Assembly: GCF_037975245.1 (NCBI RefSeq)
Contig: NC_092572.1
Location: forward strand, 18,745,989-18,809,988
From: Apostichopus japonicus
Taxonomy: Eukaryota; Echinodermata; Holothuroidea; Aspidochirotida; Stichopodidae
DNA length: 64,000 bases
Direction of reading: 5' to 3'
Shown: one piece after another, positions 49,001 to 64,000 of the stretch
How positions within the stretch are numbered: position 1 is the stretch's first letter
How the letters are laid out: every line of letters begins with the position of its first letter
The notes under the pieces: generated by a model
What the model was told of the DNA's origin: nothing
What the model saw: the letters and a program-made list of their open reading frames with translations, nothing else
Database searches by the model: none
Translations under genes and position numbers: made by a program

Positions 49001-49305
49001 CTCGCTTTCCTCATTGTATTGTCTACAAAAATCTTGAAGTACTCGTTATCCGACAACTCGTGTATCTTATTGTCACCCTCGTACTTTGACCAAATTACTC
49101 TAAGATGGTGGTAGGTCTCTGGCAGGATGTCCAGGATGTAAGGGGGACTGTTTTTAAGTTTCATCTTGGGGTGCTGACAGAGACGCATCACCCTTTCCAT
49201 TAACTTCCATGTCTTCTCTAGGGTTCGCCTGTCCACTGCTGGTCGGGGTGGTGCAACAAAGTCAGTTAAGCGAGATAAAAAGCCTGGTTTGGGTTTCACA
49301 GCCAT
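1000..49305 (-). CDS. CBL: CBL-family E3 ubiquitin-protein ligase (partial, nine coding exons)
   Basis: Adaptor and RING E3 ligase that binds phosphotyrosine on activated receptor and cytoplasmic tyrosine kinases and ubiquitinates them. The joined exons give 788 codons without a stop. Residues about 20-325 form the TKB module: four-helix bundle, EF-hand, then a divergent SH2 with the binding Arg in the FRLSC motif (R269). The linker helix keeps both regulatory tyrosines (Y343, Y346). The RING has all eight ligands: C356, C359, C371, H373, C376, C379, C391, C394, with the E2-contact residues I358 and W383. The tail is proline-rich with candidate SH3 sites and tyrosine motifs ([21 protein letters not shown]). 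Numbering runs 25 behind human CBL through the RING. The C-terminal UBA domain of CBL/CBL-B should follow off the left edge, so CBL versus a UBA-lacking CBL-C-like form cannot be settled here. It is divergent to TBC1D23. Confidence 0.96.
1570..1645 (+). mobile_element. Dispersed hammerhead-bearing repeat, copy a
   Basis: Contains GCCT, a CAGAAGA core (changed from CTGAAGA), the hairpin GATCCTGCTAGGATC, then GAAACGTC and AGGC. This is the order of a type I hammerhead with a 4-bp stem I. One core base is altered. It continues with the shared tail ACTTACTTTTACACAT. Assignment to Penelope-like elements is inference. Confidence 0.6.
1958..2026 (-). CDS. CBL: CBL coding exon 8 (tail, DIYDKP motif)
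   Basis: A 69-base exon encoding [18 protein letters not shown] then TPPL. The acceptor is CACTCCCAG and the donor CTAG|GTAAAG. It joins exon 7 to make Asp745 and exon 9 to make Ala768. Confidence 0.9.
   Translation of the reverse strand: MLYMKISMTNQNHGSHLLTLLH
2900..3480. repeat. Minisatellite, about 45-bp units
   Basis: Repeated variants of TGACATCACATATGATGTAT joined by CTATGGCTCTCACACC. It includes a (TA)n run near 2936-2953. Units diverge toward 3560. Confidence 0.85.
6041..6145 (+). mobile_element. Dispersed hammerhead-bearing repeat, copy b (diverged)
   Basis: CAGATGA core-like sequence, hairpin GATCCTGCTCGGATC, then GAAAACGTCAG, with a diverged copy of the downstream tail ending in TTTGTTAACAG. 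Confidence 0.5.
6912..7312. repeat. Minisatellite of GCCACCATAGTGGC units
   Basis: Tandem units built on GCAAATGTATTAGCCACC and ATAGTGGCAGCCATCTGCC, interrupted by a LINE insertion at 7048-7183. Confidence 0.8.
7048..7183 (+). mobile_element. 5'-truncated LINE inserted in the minisatellite
   Basis: 136 bp flanked by a 7-bp direct repeat, TAGTGGC, at 7041-7047 and 7184-7190. A frame near its left end reads [12 protein letters not shown] then stop, resembling the very end of LINE reverse-transcriptase proteins (LKTxLF). The 3' tail has TAAAGCGC, GCTATATAAG and a (TTA)n end, as in other LINE tails in this window. Confidence 0.7.
9395..9935. repeat. Tandem repeat, about 114-bp units
   Basis: About five copies containing AGAGGGGTTTACTGTTGATG and TGCATATAGGTGACTACC. 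The first copy, near 9395-9480, is incomplete. Confidence 0.85.
11090..11165 (-). mobile_element. SINE tail fragment
   Basis: On the minus strand it resembles the 3' half of the tRNA-derived SINE at 25500-25805: CCCTTGTG, TTCTCCCACA and a TGTGGT-like end. Confidence 0.5.
12234..12806 (-). CDS. CBL: CBL coding exon 7 (proline/serine-rich tail)
   Basis: The acceptor is TCTTTTGCAG, the donor CAAG|GTAGAT. It has 190 codons with tyrosine motifs NPLYDKL, DSNYTN and FPLYENL and a polyproline run near [10 protein letters not shown]. It is on the CBL strand and in phase with exons 6 and 8. Open frames on the opposite strand and in the second minus frame are composition shadows. Confidence 0.92.
13107..13473 (-). 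CDS. CBL: CBL coding exon 6 (proline-rich linker)
   Basis: Phase 0 start after acceptor TTCAACAG, giving [20 protein letters not shown]. It encodes proline-rich, low-complexity sequence with a PVLPPRR stretch that looks like an SH3 ligand. It ends with one base at donor G|GTCAGT. The protein family is poorly conserved here; support comes from open frame, matching phases and composition. Confidence 0.9.
14193..14957 (-). repeat. 64-bp minisatellite copying the exon-5 splice donor
   Basis: Twelve units, 64 bp apart (one 65), the last being the real end of CBL exon 5. On the minus strand each unit carries GAGGATATGCCAAAAGAT followed by GTGAGTTCAAAGG. Donor junctions fall at 14235, 14300, 14364, 14428, 14492, 14620, 14684, 14748, 14812, 14876 and the real 14940. 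The unit at 14556 has lost GTGAGT. Confidence 0.97.
14940..15080 (-). CDS. CBL: CBL coding exon 5 (second half of RING and acidic segment)
   Basis: Encodes [18 protein letters not shown], the last two RING ligands, then an acidic run [14 protein letters not shown]. The donor is GAT|GTGAGT. With acceptor GTAAG|GAG at 15080 the RING spacing matches the family exactly. A CAG acceptor 15 bases upstream (exon edge 15095) is also in frame and has the better consensus, but would insert SNNSK into the RING loop. Both exon edges sit inside tandem arrays that copy the splice sites. Confidence 0.93.
15081..15710 (-). repeat. Six perfect 105-bp repeats abutting CBL exon 5
   Basis: Copies start at 15081, 15186, 15291, 15396, 15501 and 15606 and look identical throughout. 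The array stops exactly at the exon-5 edge. On the minus strand each unit ends in GATGCAG, then TCTAATAATAGTAAG, so it repeats the intron's 3' splice region. Because 105 is divisible by three it produces a long spurious open frame. Confidence 0.97.
15869..15901. repeat. (AT)n microsatellite
   Basis: Simple AT dinucleotide run within the CBL intron that splits the RING. Confidence 0.9.
17950..18835. repeat. 52-bp minisatellite with a 200-bp higher-order period
   Basis: About 16 units containing GGTTGGTATGGTGTTCGTAT and TGCTTAATTTG. A four-unit block starting at 18071 recurs at 18271, giving a 200-bp higher-order repeat. The array ends about 40 bp from the donor of CBL exon 4. Confidence 0.88.
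18873..19092 (-). CDS. CBL: CBL coding exon 4 (end of TKB, linker helix, first half of RING)
   Basis: Starts with one base completing F311, giving FYLYPDG. It encodes the linker helix (Y343, Y346) and six of the eight RING ligands in CKIC, PCGH and CTPC, and ends at W383-Q384 before donor CAG|GTAAAG. The RING finger is therefore interrupted by the intron 15081-18872. The acceptor is TTATCTGCAG. Confidence 0.97.
19795..20195. repeat. Tandem duplication of about 200 bp
   Basis: Two adjacent copies beginning GTGATTGTGACA and ending CTCTTGTCAATGTCAC, nearly identical. Confidence 0.85.
21126..21535 (+). mobile_element. LINE 3' end fragment (degenerate)
   Basis: One frame reads [12 protein letters not shown], the conserved motif near the C-terminus of Jockey/CR1-like reverse transcriptases, soon followed by a stop. 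The tail has GTAAAGCGCC, GCGCTATATAAATG and a (GTT)n end. The left end carries TTATAATGCGCC, an inverted tail-like sequence, so the fragment may be composite. Confidence 0.65.
22237..22374 (-). CDS. CBL: CBL coding exon 3 (SH2 domain)
   Basis: Encodes the SH2 phosphotyrosine pocket with the motif [19 protein letters not shown], including the conserved binding Arg R269, through [10 protein letters not shown]. The acceptor is TCCTTTTGCAG and the donor TT|GTGAGT. Phases match both neighbours. Confidence 0.97.
22544..22718. mobile_element. MITE with CAAGGGACGAAATA ends
   Basis: 175 bp with inverted termini CAAGGGACGAAATA and TATTTCGTCCCTTG, flanked by CCTTA at 22539-22543 and 22719-22723. The interior is rich in inverted GCTAAT/ATTAGC words. 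I cannot assign it to a superfamily. Confidence 0.7.
23186..23276 (+). mobile_element. Dispersed hammerhead-bearing repeat, copy c (stem II deleted)
   Basis: GCCTCTGA is joined directly to ATCGAAACGTCAGGCC, so the stem-II hairpin is missing. The tail includes CTAGTGGATAAGCAGTTTGC as in the other copies. Confidence 0.6.
24038..24316 (-). CDS. CBL: CBL coding exon 2 (EF-hand to SH2 start)
   Basis: Encodes the second half of the 4H/EF-hand region and the start of SH2. Family signatures are [35 protein letters not shown] and [13 protein letters not shown]. The acceptor is CTCCCTCAACAG and the donor AG|GTAAGG. It starts with one base completing R172 and ends with two bases of S265. Confidence 0.97.
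25500..25805 (+). mobile_element. tRNA-derived SINE
   Basis: The head at about 25505-25592 looks like a Leu/Ser-type tRNA: an A-box-like TGGCCAAGTGGATAAAGG and a B box GGTTCGATACC at 25574-25584. An unrelated tail follows and ends in (ATT)n. Not a functional tRNA because it lacks a clean acceptor stem and runs on into the tail. Confidence 0.75.
26290..26545 (+). pseudogene. THAP-domain fragment
   Basis: Opens [13 protein letters not shown], matching the start of THAP zinc fingers (MPxxCxxxxCxN), then [15 protein letters not shown]. The frame is broken by what looks like a one-base loss just after this, and continues in another frame as [18 protein letters not shown]. The later Cys and His ligands are not recognisable. 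Confidence 0.7.
27850..28798 (-). pseudogene. P2X7-ballast-like zinc-binding domain remnant
   Basis: A plausible start at 28798 reads [13 protein letters not shown] downstream frame includes [17 protein letters not shown] and ends at donor ATT|GTAAGG (28543). A second exon after acceptor CCCAG (edge 28097) reads [11 protein letters not shown], stop, then [19 protein letters not shown] followed by TGFKLPG. PYQFEPV and PSCxxxxIRxxFP...YTGFK are hallmarks of the P2X7 C-terminal ballast domain and its invertebrate relatives. The Cys-rich middle (WCxCxxC) is missing and frames are broken. Confidence 0.65.
29871..30225 (+). repeat. Dispersed repeat R1, copy 1
   Basis: Shares GGTAGAATGAGAAGGAAGGG, GAGGGCAC, AGGCACAGTA and GGAGACAGGT with copies at 31296-31545, 36300-36600 and 57330-57480. 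Class unknown. Confidence 0.7.
31296..31545 (+). repeat. Dispersed repeat R1, copy 2
   Basis: Contains the R1 words TAGAATGAGAAGGAAGGGCA and CTAGGCACAGTAGAATGAG. A weaker related stretch follows at 31690-31830. Confidence 0.65.
32844..33210. mobile_element. TTAA-type MITE, 367 bp
   Basis: Inverted ends AGGCATTGAAGACTCGCCC and, from the other side, AGGGTGTGAAGACTCACCC, flanked by TTAA at 32840-32843 and 33211-33214. No coding capacity. Confidence 0.8.
33430..33530 (-). mobile_element. LINE/SINE 3' tail fragment
   Basis: On the minus strand: GTAAAGCGCTTTGAGCAG, then GGCGCTATATAAG and an (ATT)n end, as in the LINE tails at 7048-7183 and 21126-21535. Confidence 0.55.
34491..34526 (+). other. 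G-run cluster, possible G-quadruplex
   Basis: Six runs of three or more G separated by one to three bases on the plus strand. On the transcribed CBL pre-mRNA this would be C-rich. Confidence 0.6.
36300..36600 (+). repeat. Dispersed repeat R1, copy 3
   Basis: Best match to copy 1, including CAAATCCTCAGCTA, GGTAGAATGAGAAGCAAGGG and GGAGACAGGTAAGCGAGG. Confidence 0.7.
38415..38996. mobile_element. TTAA-type MITE, 582 bp
   Basis: Inverted ends AGGATTAGTTCAGGTGTC and AGGATTGGTTCAAGTGTC (read inward), flanked by TTAA at 38411-38414 and 38997-39000. Its right TTAA is also the left TTAA of the next element. Confidence 0.82.
39001..39242. mobile_element. TTAA-type MITE, 242 bp, abutting the previous one
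   Basis: Inverted ends: left AGGTAGTCAGTATAGGCCCC, right AAAGTATGCTGTATTGGCCCC with one base dropped for length (AAGTATGCTGTATTGGCCCC). Flanked by TTAA at 38997-39000 and 39243-39246. Confidence 0.75.
39819..39930 (-). mobile_element. Dispersed hammerhead-bearing repeat, copy d
   Basis: On the minus strand: TAGCCCTTGAAGAAG, a hairpin with an enlarged loop (GATCCTGCTACTGTAGGATC), AAAATGTC, then GGCTA, with the full tail to GTTTGCTAACAG. Stem I would pair TAGCC with GGCTA instead of GCCT with AGGC. Confidence 0.62.
40150..40830. repeat. Tandem repeat, about 135-bp units, five copies
   Basis: Units contain CGCTGCAACCAACTTCATCA, TTTTAGTTTTCAGCATGAAC and TTGCAAAAAGTTCTG, with an A-rich end of variable length. 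Confidence 0.9.
42484..42530 (-). mobile_element. Dispersed hammerhead-bearing repeat, copy e (intact core)
   Basis: Minus strand: GCCT (stem I), CTGAAGA core at 42512-42518, one extra A, hairpin GATCCTGCTAGGATC at 42496-42510, GAAAC at 42491-42495, GTC cleavage triplet and AGGC (stem I). The downstream tail is absent. Confidence 0.68.
44304..45943. mobile_element. hAT-like element, 1.6 kb, non-coding
   Basis: Inverted ends near ACGGTTGGGCGATA on the left and AGGGTTGGGCGATA from the right, followed on each side by AATTATCG/CGATAATT-rich subterminal sequence. The 8-bp flanks are AGTACCTA and ACTACCTA (7 of 8). A GC-rich segment at about 45680-45800 differs from the AT-rich rest. No transposase frame recognised. 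Confidence 0.68.
46044..47190. mobile_element. hAT-like element, 1147 bp, with nested foldback
   Basis: Both ends begin CAGGCTTGGGG read inward and are followed by many ATCGATTACG/GATTACGATTAC words. A perfect 8-bp target duplication TATGTGTG lies at 46036-46043 and 47191-47198. The centre contains an inverted-repeat element. Confidence 0.85.
46408..46593. mobile_element. Foldback element nested inside the hAT element
   Basis: Near-complete inverted repeat: the left arm begins GGGGTTAATCAACGGTCTAG, the right arm read inward GGGGTTAATCAACAGTCTAG. The arms continue through GCGTGCGTT and GATTAATGCAC. The core has repeated GGAGCGTAG words. A partial arm recurs near 46698-46730. Confidence 0.75.
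48514..48590 (+). other. Inverted repeat with hammerhead-like core (type B)
   Basis: Arms at 48514-48532 and 48572-48590 match at 17 of 19 positions. Between them: CTGATGA at 48546-48552, a CGCC/GGCG hairpin, and GAAAC at 48568-48572, then TCGAGTA, which could give a short stem III and a GTA cleavage triplet. Stem I next to the core would be only three pairs. Confidence 0.5.
48630..48720. repeat. AT-rich microsatellite (TATA/TACA)n
   Basis: Runs of CTATATATATCTATATATAT and ACATACATACATGCATACAT about 70 bp from the donor of CBL coding exon 1. Confidence 0.9.
48791..49305 (-). CDS. CBL: CBL coding exon 1 (start codon, four-helix bundle)
   Basis: The start Met is at 49305, opening [13 protein letters not shown]. 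The exon encodes the four-helix bundle and the start of the EF-hand region, including [29 protein letters not shown] and [12 protein letters not shown]. It ends with two bases of a codon at donor AG|GTAAGT. A likely acceptor (pyrimidine run, then ATTCAG) at 49319-49324 just upstream means the 5' leader is probably split and the mRNA exon starts at 49318. There is no room for the longer His-rich N-terminus of human CBL. Confidence 0.95.
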
Positions 49306-50384
49306 TGTTTTCTGAGTCCTGAATTTTAAAAAAAAATAAAAAAATTTGCAAGAAATTTAGGTCAGCGATAAAGGGAATCTTTGCCTTGTAGAAACAAAAT
49401 GGGATAATTTGATAAAAATAATGAGCTCCATTTTCAAATAAAGCCTAAAAACATGGGTAGAGACTGACAGATCTATTTGGTGACTTAAAAGCTAAACACT
49501 GTGATCAAATAAACACAAAATCAGTATTTAAAAAACTTACTTTGCTGAAAAAAAAAATGTAAATTTGTCCAAGATGGGAAATAATGATCACTATCATTGA
49601 TAAATTGCTTCTCTATTTTTATCTTTTTTTTTTAAAGTTTTTTAATTTACTCTTTTTTTTGGGGGGGGGGGTATTTATTAGGAATACTGGATAAACAGTT
49701 ACATTTTCCAGATGGTTAAACTGTAAATTGATTACAGTGCCTTTTCATTCATAGTTGGTAGCACTTTTAACCACAATTGTCAGTGATTCTGTTTTTTCCC
49801 CAGACAGTTAGACATTAACCTCAGGTAATTGAATGGTGTAAAGTTTCTCTTTTGTCCCATTGTTCATTTGTATTAAGAATATTGATACACACTAATAGGA
49901 CCATCTGAATGATGGAATTGCTGCAACATCAACCTCTCTTCACAACTTACCCTCGATAGTCTTGTATTAAAACAAAATGGAAAATTGTTACTAAGATAGA
50001 TGTATACCTTTCTGAACATTTTAAATTATTATTCCTGTAATTCCTAGACCAACTAATGATAACTCTGTCAACAGTTAGTGAAGTTTTTGTATACATATGT
50101 TGGCATCATGTGATGCTCTAGTGAATTTAGTTGGTAGATGTGTCTATCTGAAATTGTGTGTCTGGTGAAGGATTAAATATCACCATTTTCTAGATTAGGC
50201 ATTGCAATCATACTGTTTATAAGTCATAATTAAGTAATATTGGCCTATTGCATCTGTTGCATTCCATATAAATCTAGCCTATAGTAATGTTAGTCTTCAT
50301 GCATTTCTGGACAGCAAAAGTGAAAATACCAAGTCAACTAAAATAATATTATGAAACAATACCATTCACAAGCATTTGCAAAGT

Positions 50385-50455
50385 CTGTCAAGAACCTCAC
50401 TCGTTCTGAAGGTTTCGATATTAAAGACATCCATCATCAGGAGAGGATAAATCAT
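50385..50455 (-). other. Hammerhead-like core (type C)
   Basis: Minus strand: CTGATGA at 50434-50440, a possible GATGT/ATATC hairpin, then GAAAC at 50412-50416. No convincing stem I, stem III or cleavage triplet, so this may be only a repeat-family remnant. Confidence 0.35.
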
Positions 50456-50746
50456 TTCAACTTTAGCCAAAGGAACCAATTTCACAAAAATAAATTTCAC
50501 TGTAGACTGGTGTGCTAAAGCATCCTCTGGCTATTTGGTCATGTGACATTATCTGTGACTTGCTGCAGCATAAGATAACTTTCACGTAGGTCCAAGTGAA
50601 AATGGTCCAACATCATATGGAATGTGTTACTAGTTAGACGTAACATTAGGCATAGCATAAATGACTTTCAGGTAATGACAGGTAGGCCTAAAATTAGGTT
50701 AAAGGCTGACCATAAATGTGGGCTGCGTTTGCTAACATATGCATCT

Positions 50747-50912
50747 TTTTAGCATCTGAAGAAGATCCTGCTAGGATCAAAACTTCAGGCCAACTTACTT
50801 TTAGCCTCTGAAGAAGATCCTGCTAGGATTGTAACGTCACGCCAACTTACTTTTACACATTCTATTACACAGGCTCTCTAGTGGATAAGCAGTTTACTAA
50901 CACTAACAGTTT
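50747..50912 (+). mobile_element. Tandem dimer of the hammerhead-bearing repeat, copies f and g
   Basis: Two units 52 bp apart: CTGAAGAAGATCCTGCTAGG begins in unit one at 50755 and in unit two at 50807. Each is followed by a degraded GAAACGTC (AAAACTTC and GTAACGTC) and by CCAACTTACTTTTA. The second continues into the long tail with CTAGTGGATAAGCAGTTTAC and ends near AACAGTTTT. Confidence 0.7.
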
Positions 50913-51287
50913 TATTTTAATTTTGATAAGCATCATTAATTAGACAGTGCCAGTAATTAAGAAGTTTAATGCTTAGTTATATTGTGGTCTATGGCTCTTA
51001 GAGTACAAAAATCTTATTTTGGGGACTGCAGTGTCACTTACGTTTTCTTCGCACTGAAGCTTACCGAATATTATCTTGTCAAGTACTTCCAATTTCCAGT
51101 TCGTTTCATTAGGCTGCCTTACACCTACAACTTACTCAAGTACAAGGCTACAGTTGCACTTACTTAGCCTAGGCAGTAGGCTACAGTAAGTCAATATCAA
51201 GTCAATGTGAGAATCGGTGAGAATACAGAGCCTCCGTCAAGACCGTCTTAGAAACAAATGTTCACGTTTCGTACCCTCGTTACTCAC

Positions 51288-51430
51288 CAAAGTTTTAGCA
51301 TCTAGTTTGAAAATATTCAACGATGCACTTGAAATTCAGCATCGTTCCATATCACAGGAATCAGTCATTCGTTGGGTTGTTTTCAGGCCTAGTCTACACA
51401 GTTTCGTCGCAGCAGTGGGGTGTTTTCATG
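51288..51430 (-). other. CBL: Candidate noncoding first exon of CBL
   Basis: The minus strand has a strong donor, TTTG|GTGAGTAAC, at 51288, and the coding exon has a strong acceptor at 49319-49324, so a leader exon around here is reasonable. The 5' limit is unknown; the upper coordinate is a placeholder. Confidence 0.35.
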
Positions 51431-51734
51431 GTCGTGTTGATAAGTGTAGAATCAGCTCCATGTACATACTTCCTGTTTCGACTTCTATTGCCAGAACACT
51501 AAATCAAAATTTGTCGTTGAATAAATAAATTTAGAAAATTCCCTAAAAGTTAAATGAAATCTTACTTTGAGGTCACAGAATATAAAATAACGATTTTAAT
51601 TATGAAATCGATGTGAATATTACTGATGACGTTGGTTATAATGATGCTGGCCTACAAGATAACTATTTATAAGTCATCTGACATTTTCTTGGTTTTTAAA
51701 TTGATATTTACCTACCCACGTCATCGTCAACAAA

Positions 51735-63532
<11,798 letters not shown>

Positions 63533-64000
63533 GTCAGTAGCGTATGATTAATTCCCAAGGCTCGTTAACATGTGCTAATGAATAATTTAACGAGGGAAGA
63601 AATGTCGCACACAATTATCCACATCAAGGCTAGAAAGTATCCAGAAGAAATGTTCTTATTTGTTTGTGTAGGATGTACGTAAAGGAAGTGTGTGTAATTG
63701 TGTTCACGGAAATGCACTTTCTATACGATATATCCTACAATTAAGCTTAGCTGTGATAACAAGGTGAATGTATTACAAGAGGTGAAAAAGTTTTGGTTAG
63801 TAAAATTTATTTTTAAGTAAAATGAATCTATGCAATTTTACTACTGAATATAACAGGGTAATACATCATTTACAGTTGTACATGAGGGATTTCACAATGA
63901 TGTCAAGTAGACTGTGTCACTTTCTCATCAGAAGGTAGTCAAATATTTCCAGATGTACTAGTCTTTCAGGGAGTAAAGAAGTTTAGGAAGAGTTGCAGAT
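63533..64000 (+). other. TBC1D23 intron 14, start
   Basis: No further exon in the right phase was found up to the window edge. Confidence 0.6.

Larger units (their letters stand above)
49319..51734. promoter_or_regulatory. Shared upstream region of CBL and TBC1D23
   Basis: The two start codons are 2.4 kb apart and diverge. I cannot place transcription starts. 51190-51530 has more CpG than its surroundings and contains a candidate CBL leader exon. The rest holds AT-rich sequence, a poly-G run (49662-49671) and hammerhead-type repeats. Confidence 0.4.

Overview
This is a eukaryotic, intron-rich window carrying two protein-coding genes in head-to-head orientation. On the minus strand lies a CBL-family E3 ubiquitin ligase: nine coding exons from 49305 down to 1000, with the 3' end running off the left edge. 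On the plus strand lies TBC1D23, a TBC/rhodanese protein: 14 coding exons from 51735 to 63532, with the 3' end running off the right edge. All exon boundaries were placed by reading splice sites and reading phase directly. Every junction joins in frame and agrees with the known animal proteins. The organism is an animal. The mobile-element content (TTAA-type elements with a THAP domain, hAT miniatures, Penelope-like pieces with hammerhead-like motifs) and a P2X7-ballast-like domain outside a P2X receptor suggest an invertebrate deuterostome, perhaps an echinoderm. That placement is inference.

Layout: 17-456 is a hAT miniature element with a perfect 8-bp target duplication. 1000-2026 holds CBL coding exons 9 and 8. 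2027-12233 is a 10-kb CBL intron with three minisatellites and a truncated LINE. 12234-15080 holds exons 7, 6 and 5; exon 5, the second half of the RING finger, has tandem arrays abutting both ends. 18873-24316 holds exons 4, 3 and 2 (first half of the RING, SH2 and EF-hand parts). 24317-48790 is a 24.5-kb first coding intron filled with mobile elements: a tRNA-derived SINE, a 3.2-kb TTAA-flanked element, four TTAA/hAT miniature or larger elements, a nested foldback element and minisatellites. 48791-49318 is CBL coding exon 1. 49319-51734 is the shared upstream region. 51735-63532 is TBC1D23.

The two genes have no obvious joint pathway. CBL ubiquitinates activated tyrosine kinases. TBC1D23 works at the trans-Golgi in capture of endosome-derived vesicles. 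They may share a divergent promoter.

The most unusual structure is around CBL exon 5. Its 5' splice donor, with the last bases of the exon, has been copied 11 more times in a 64-bp minisatellite. Its 3' splice acceptor lies in a perfect six-copy 105-bp array ending exactly at the exon edge. A second theme is a dispersed family carrying hammerhead-ribozyme-like cores, once as a tandem dimer.
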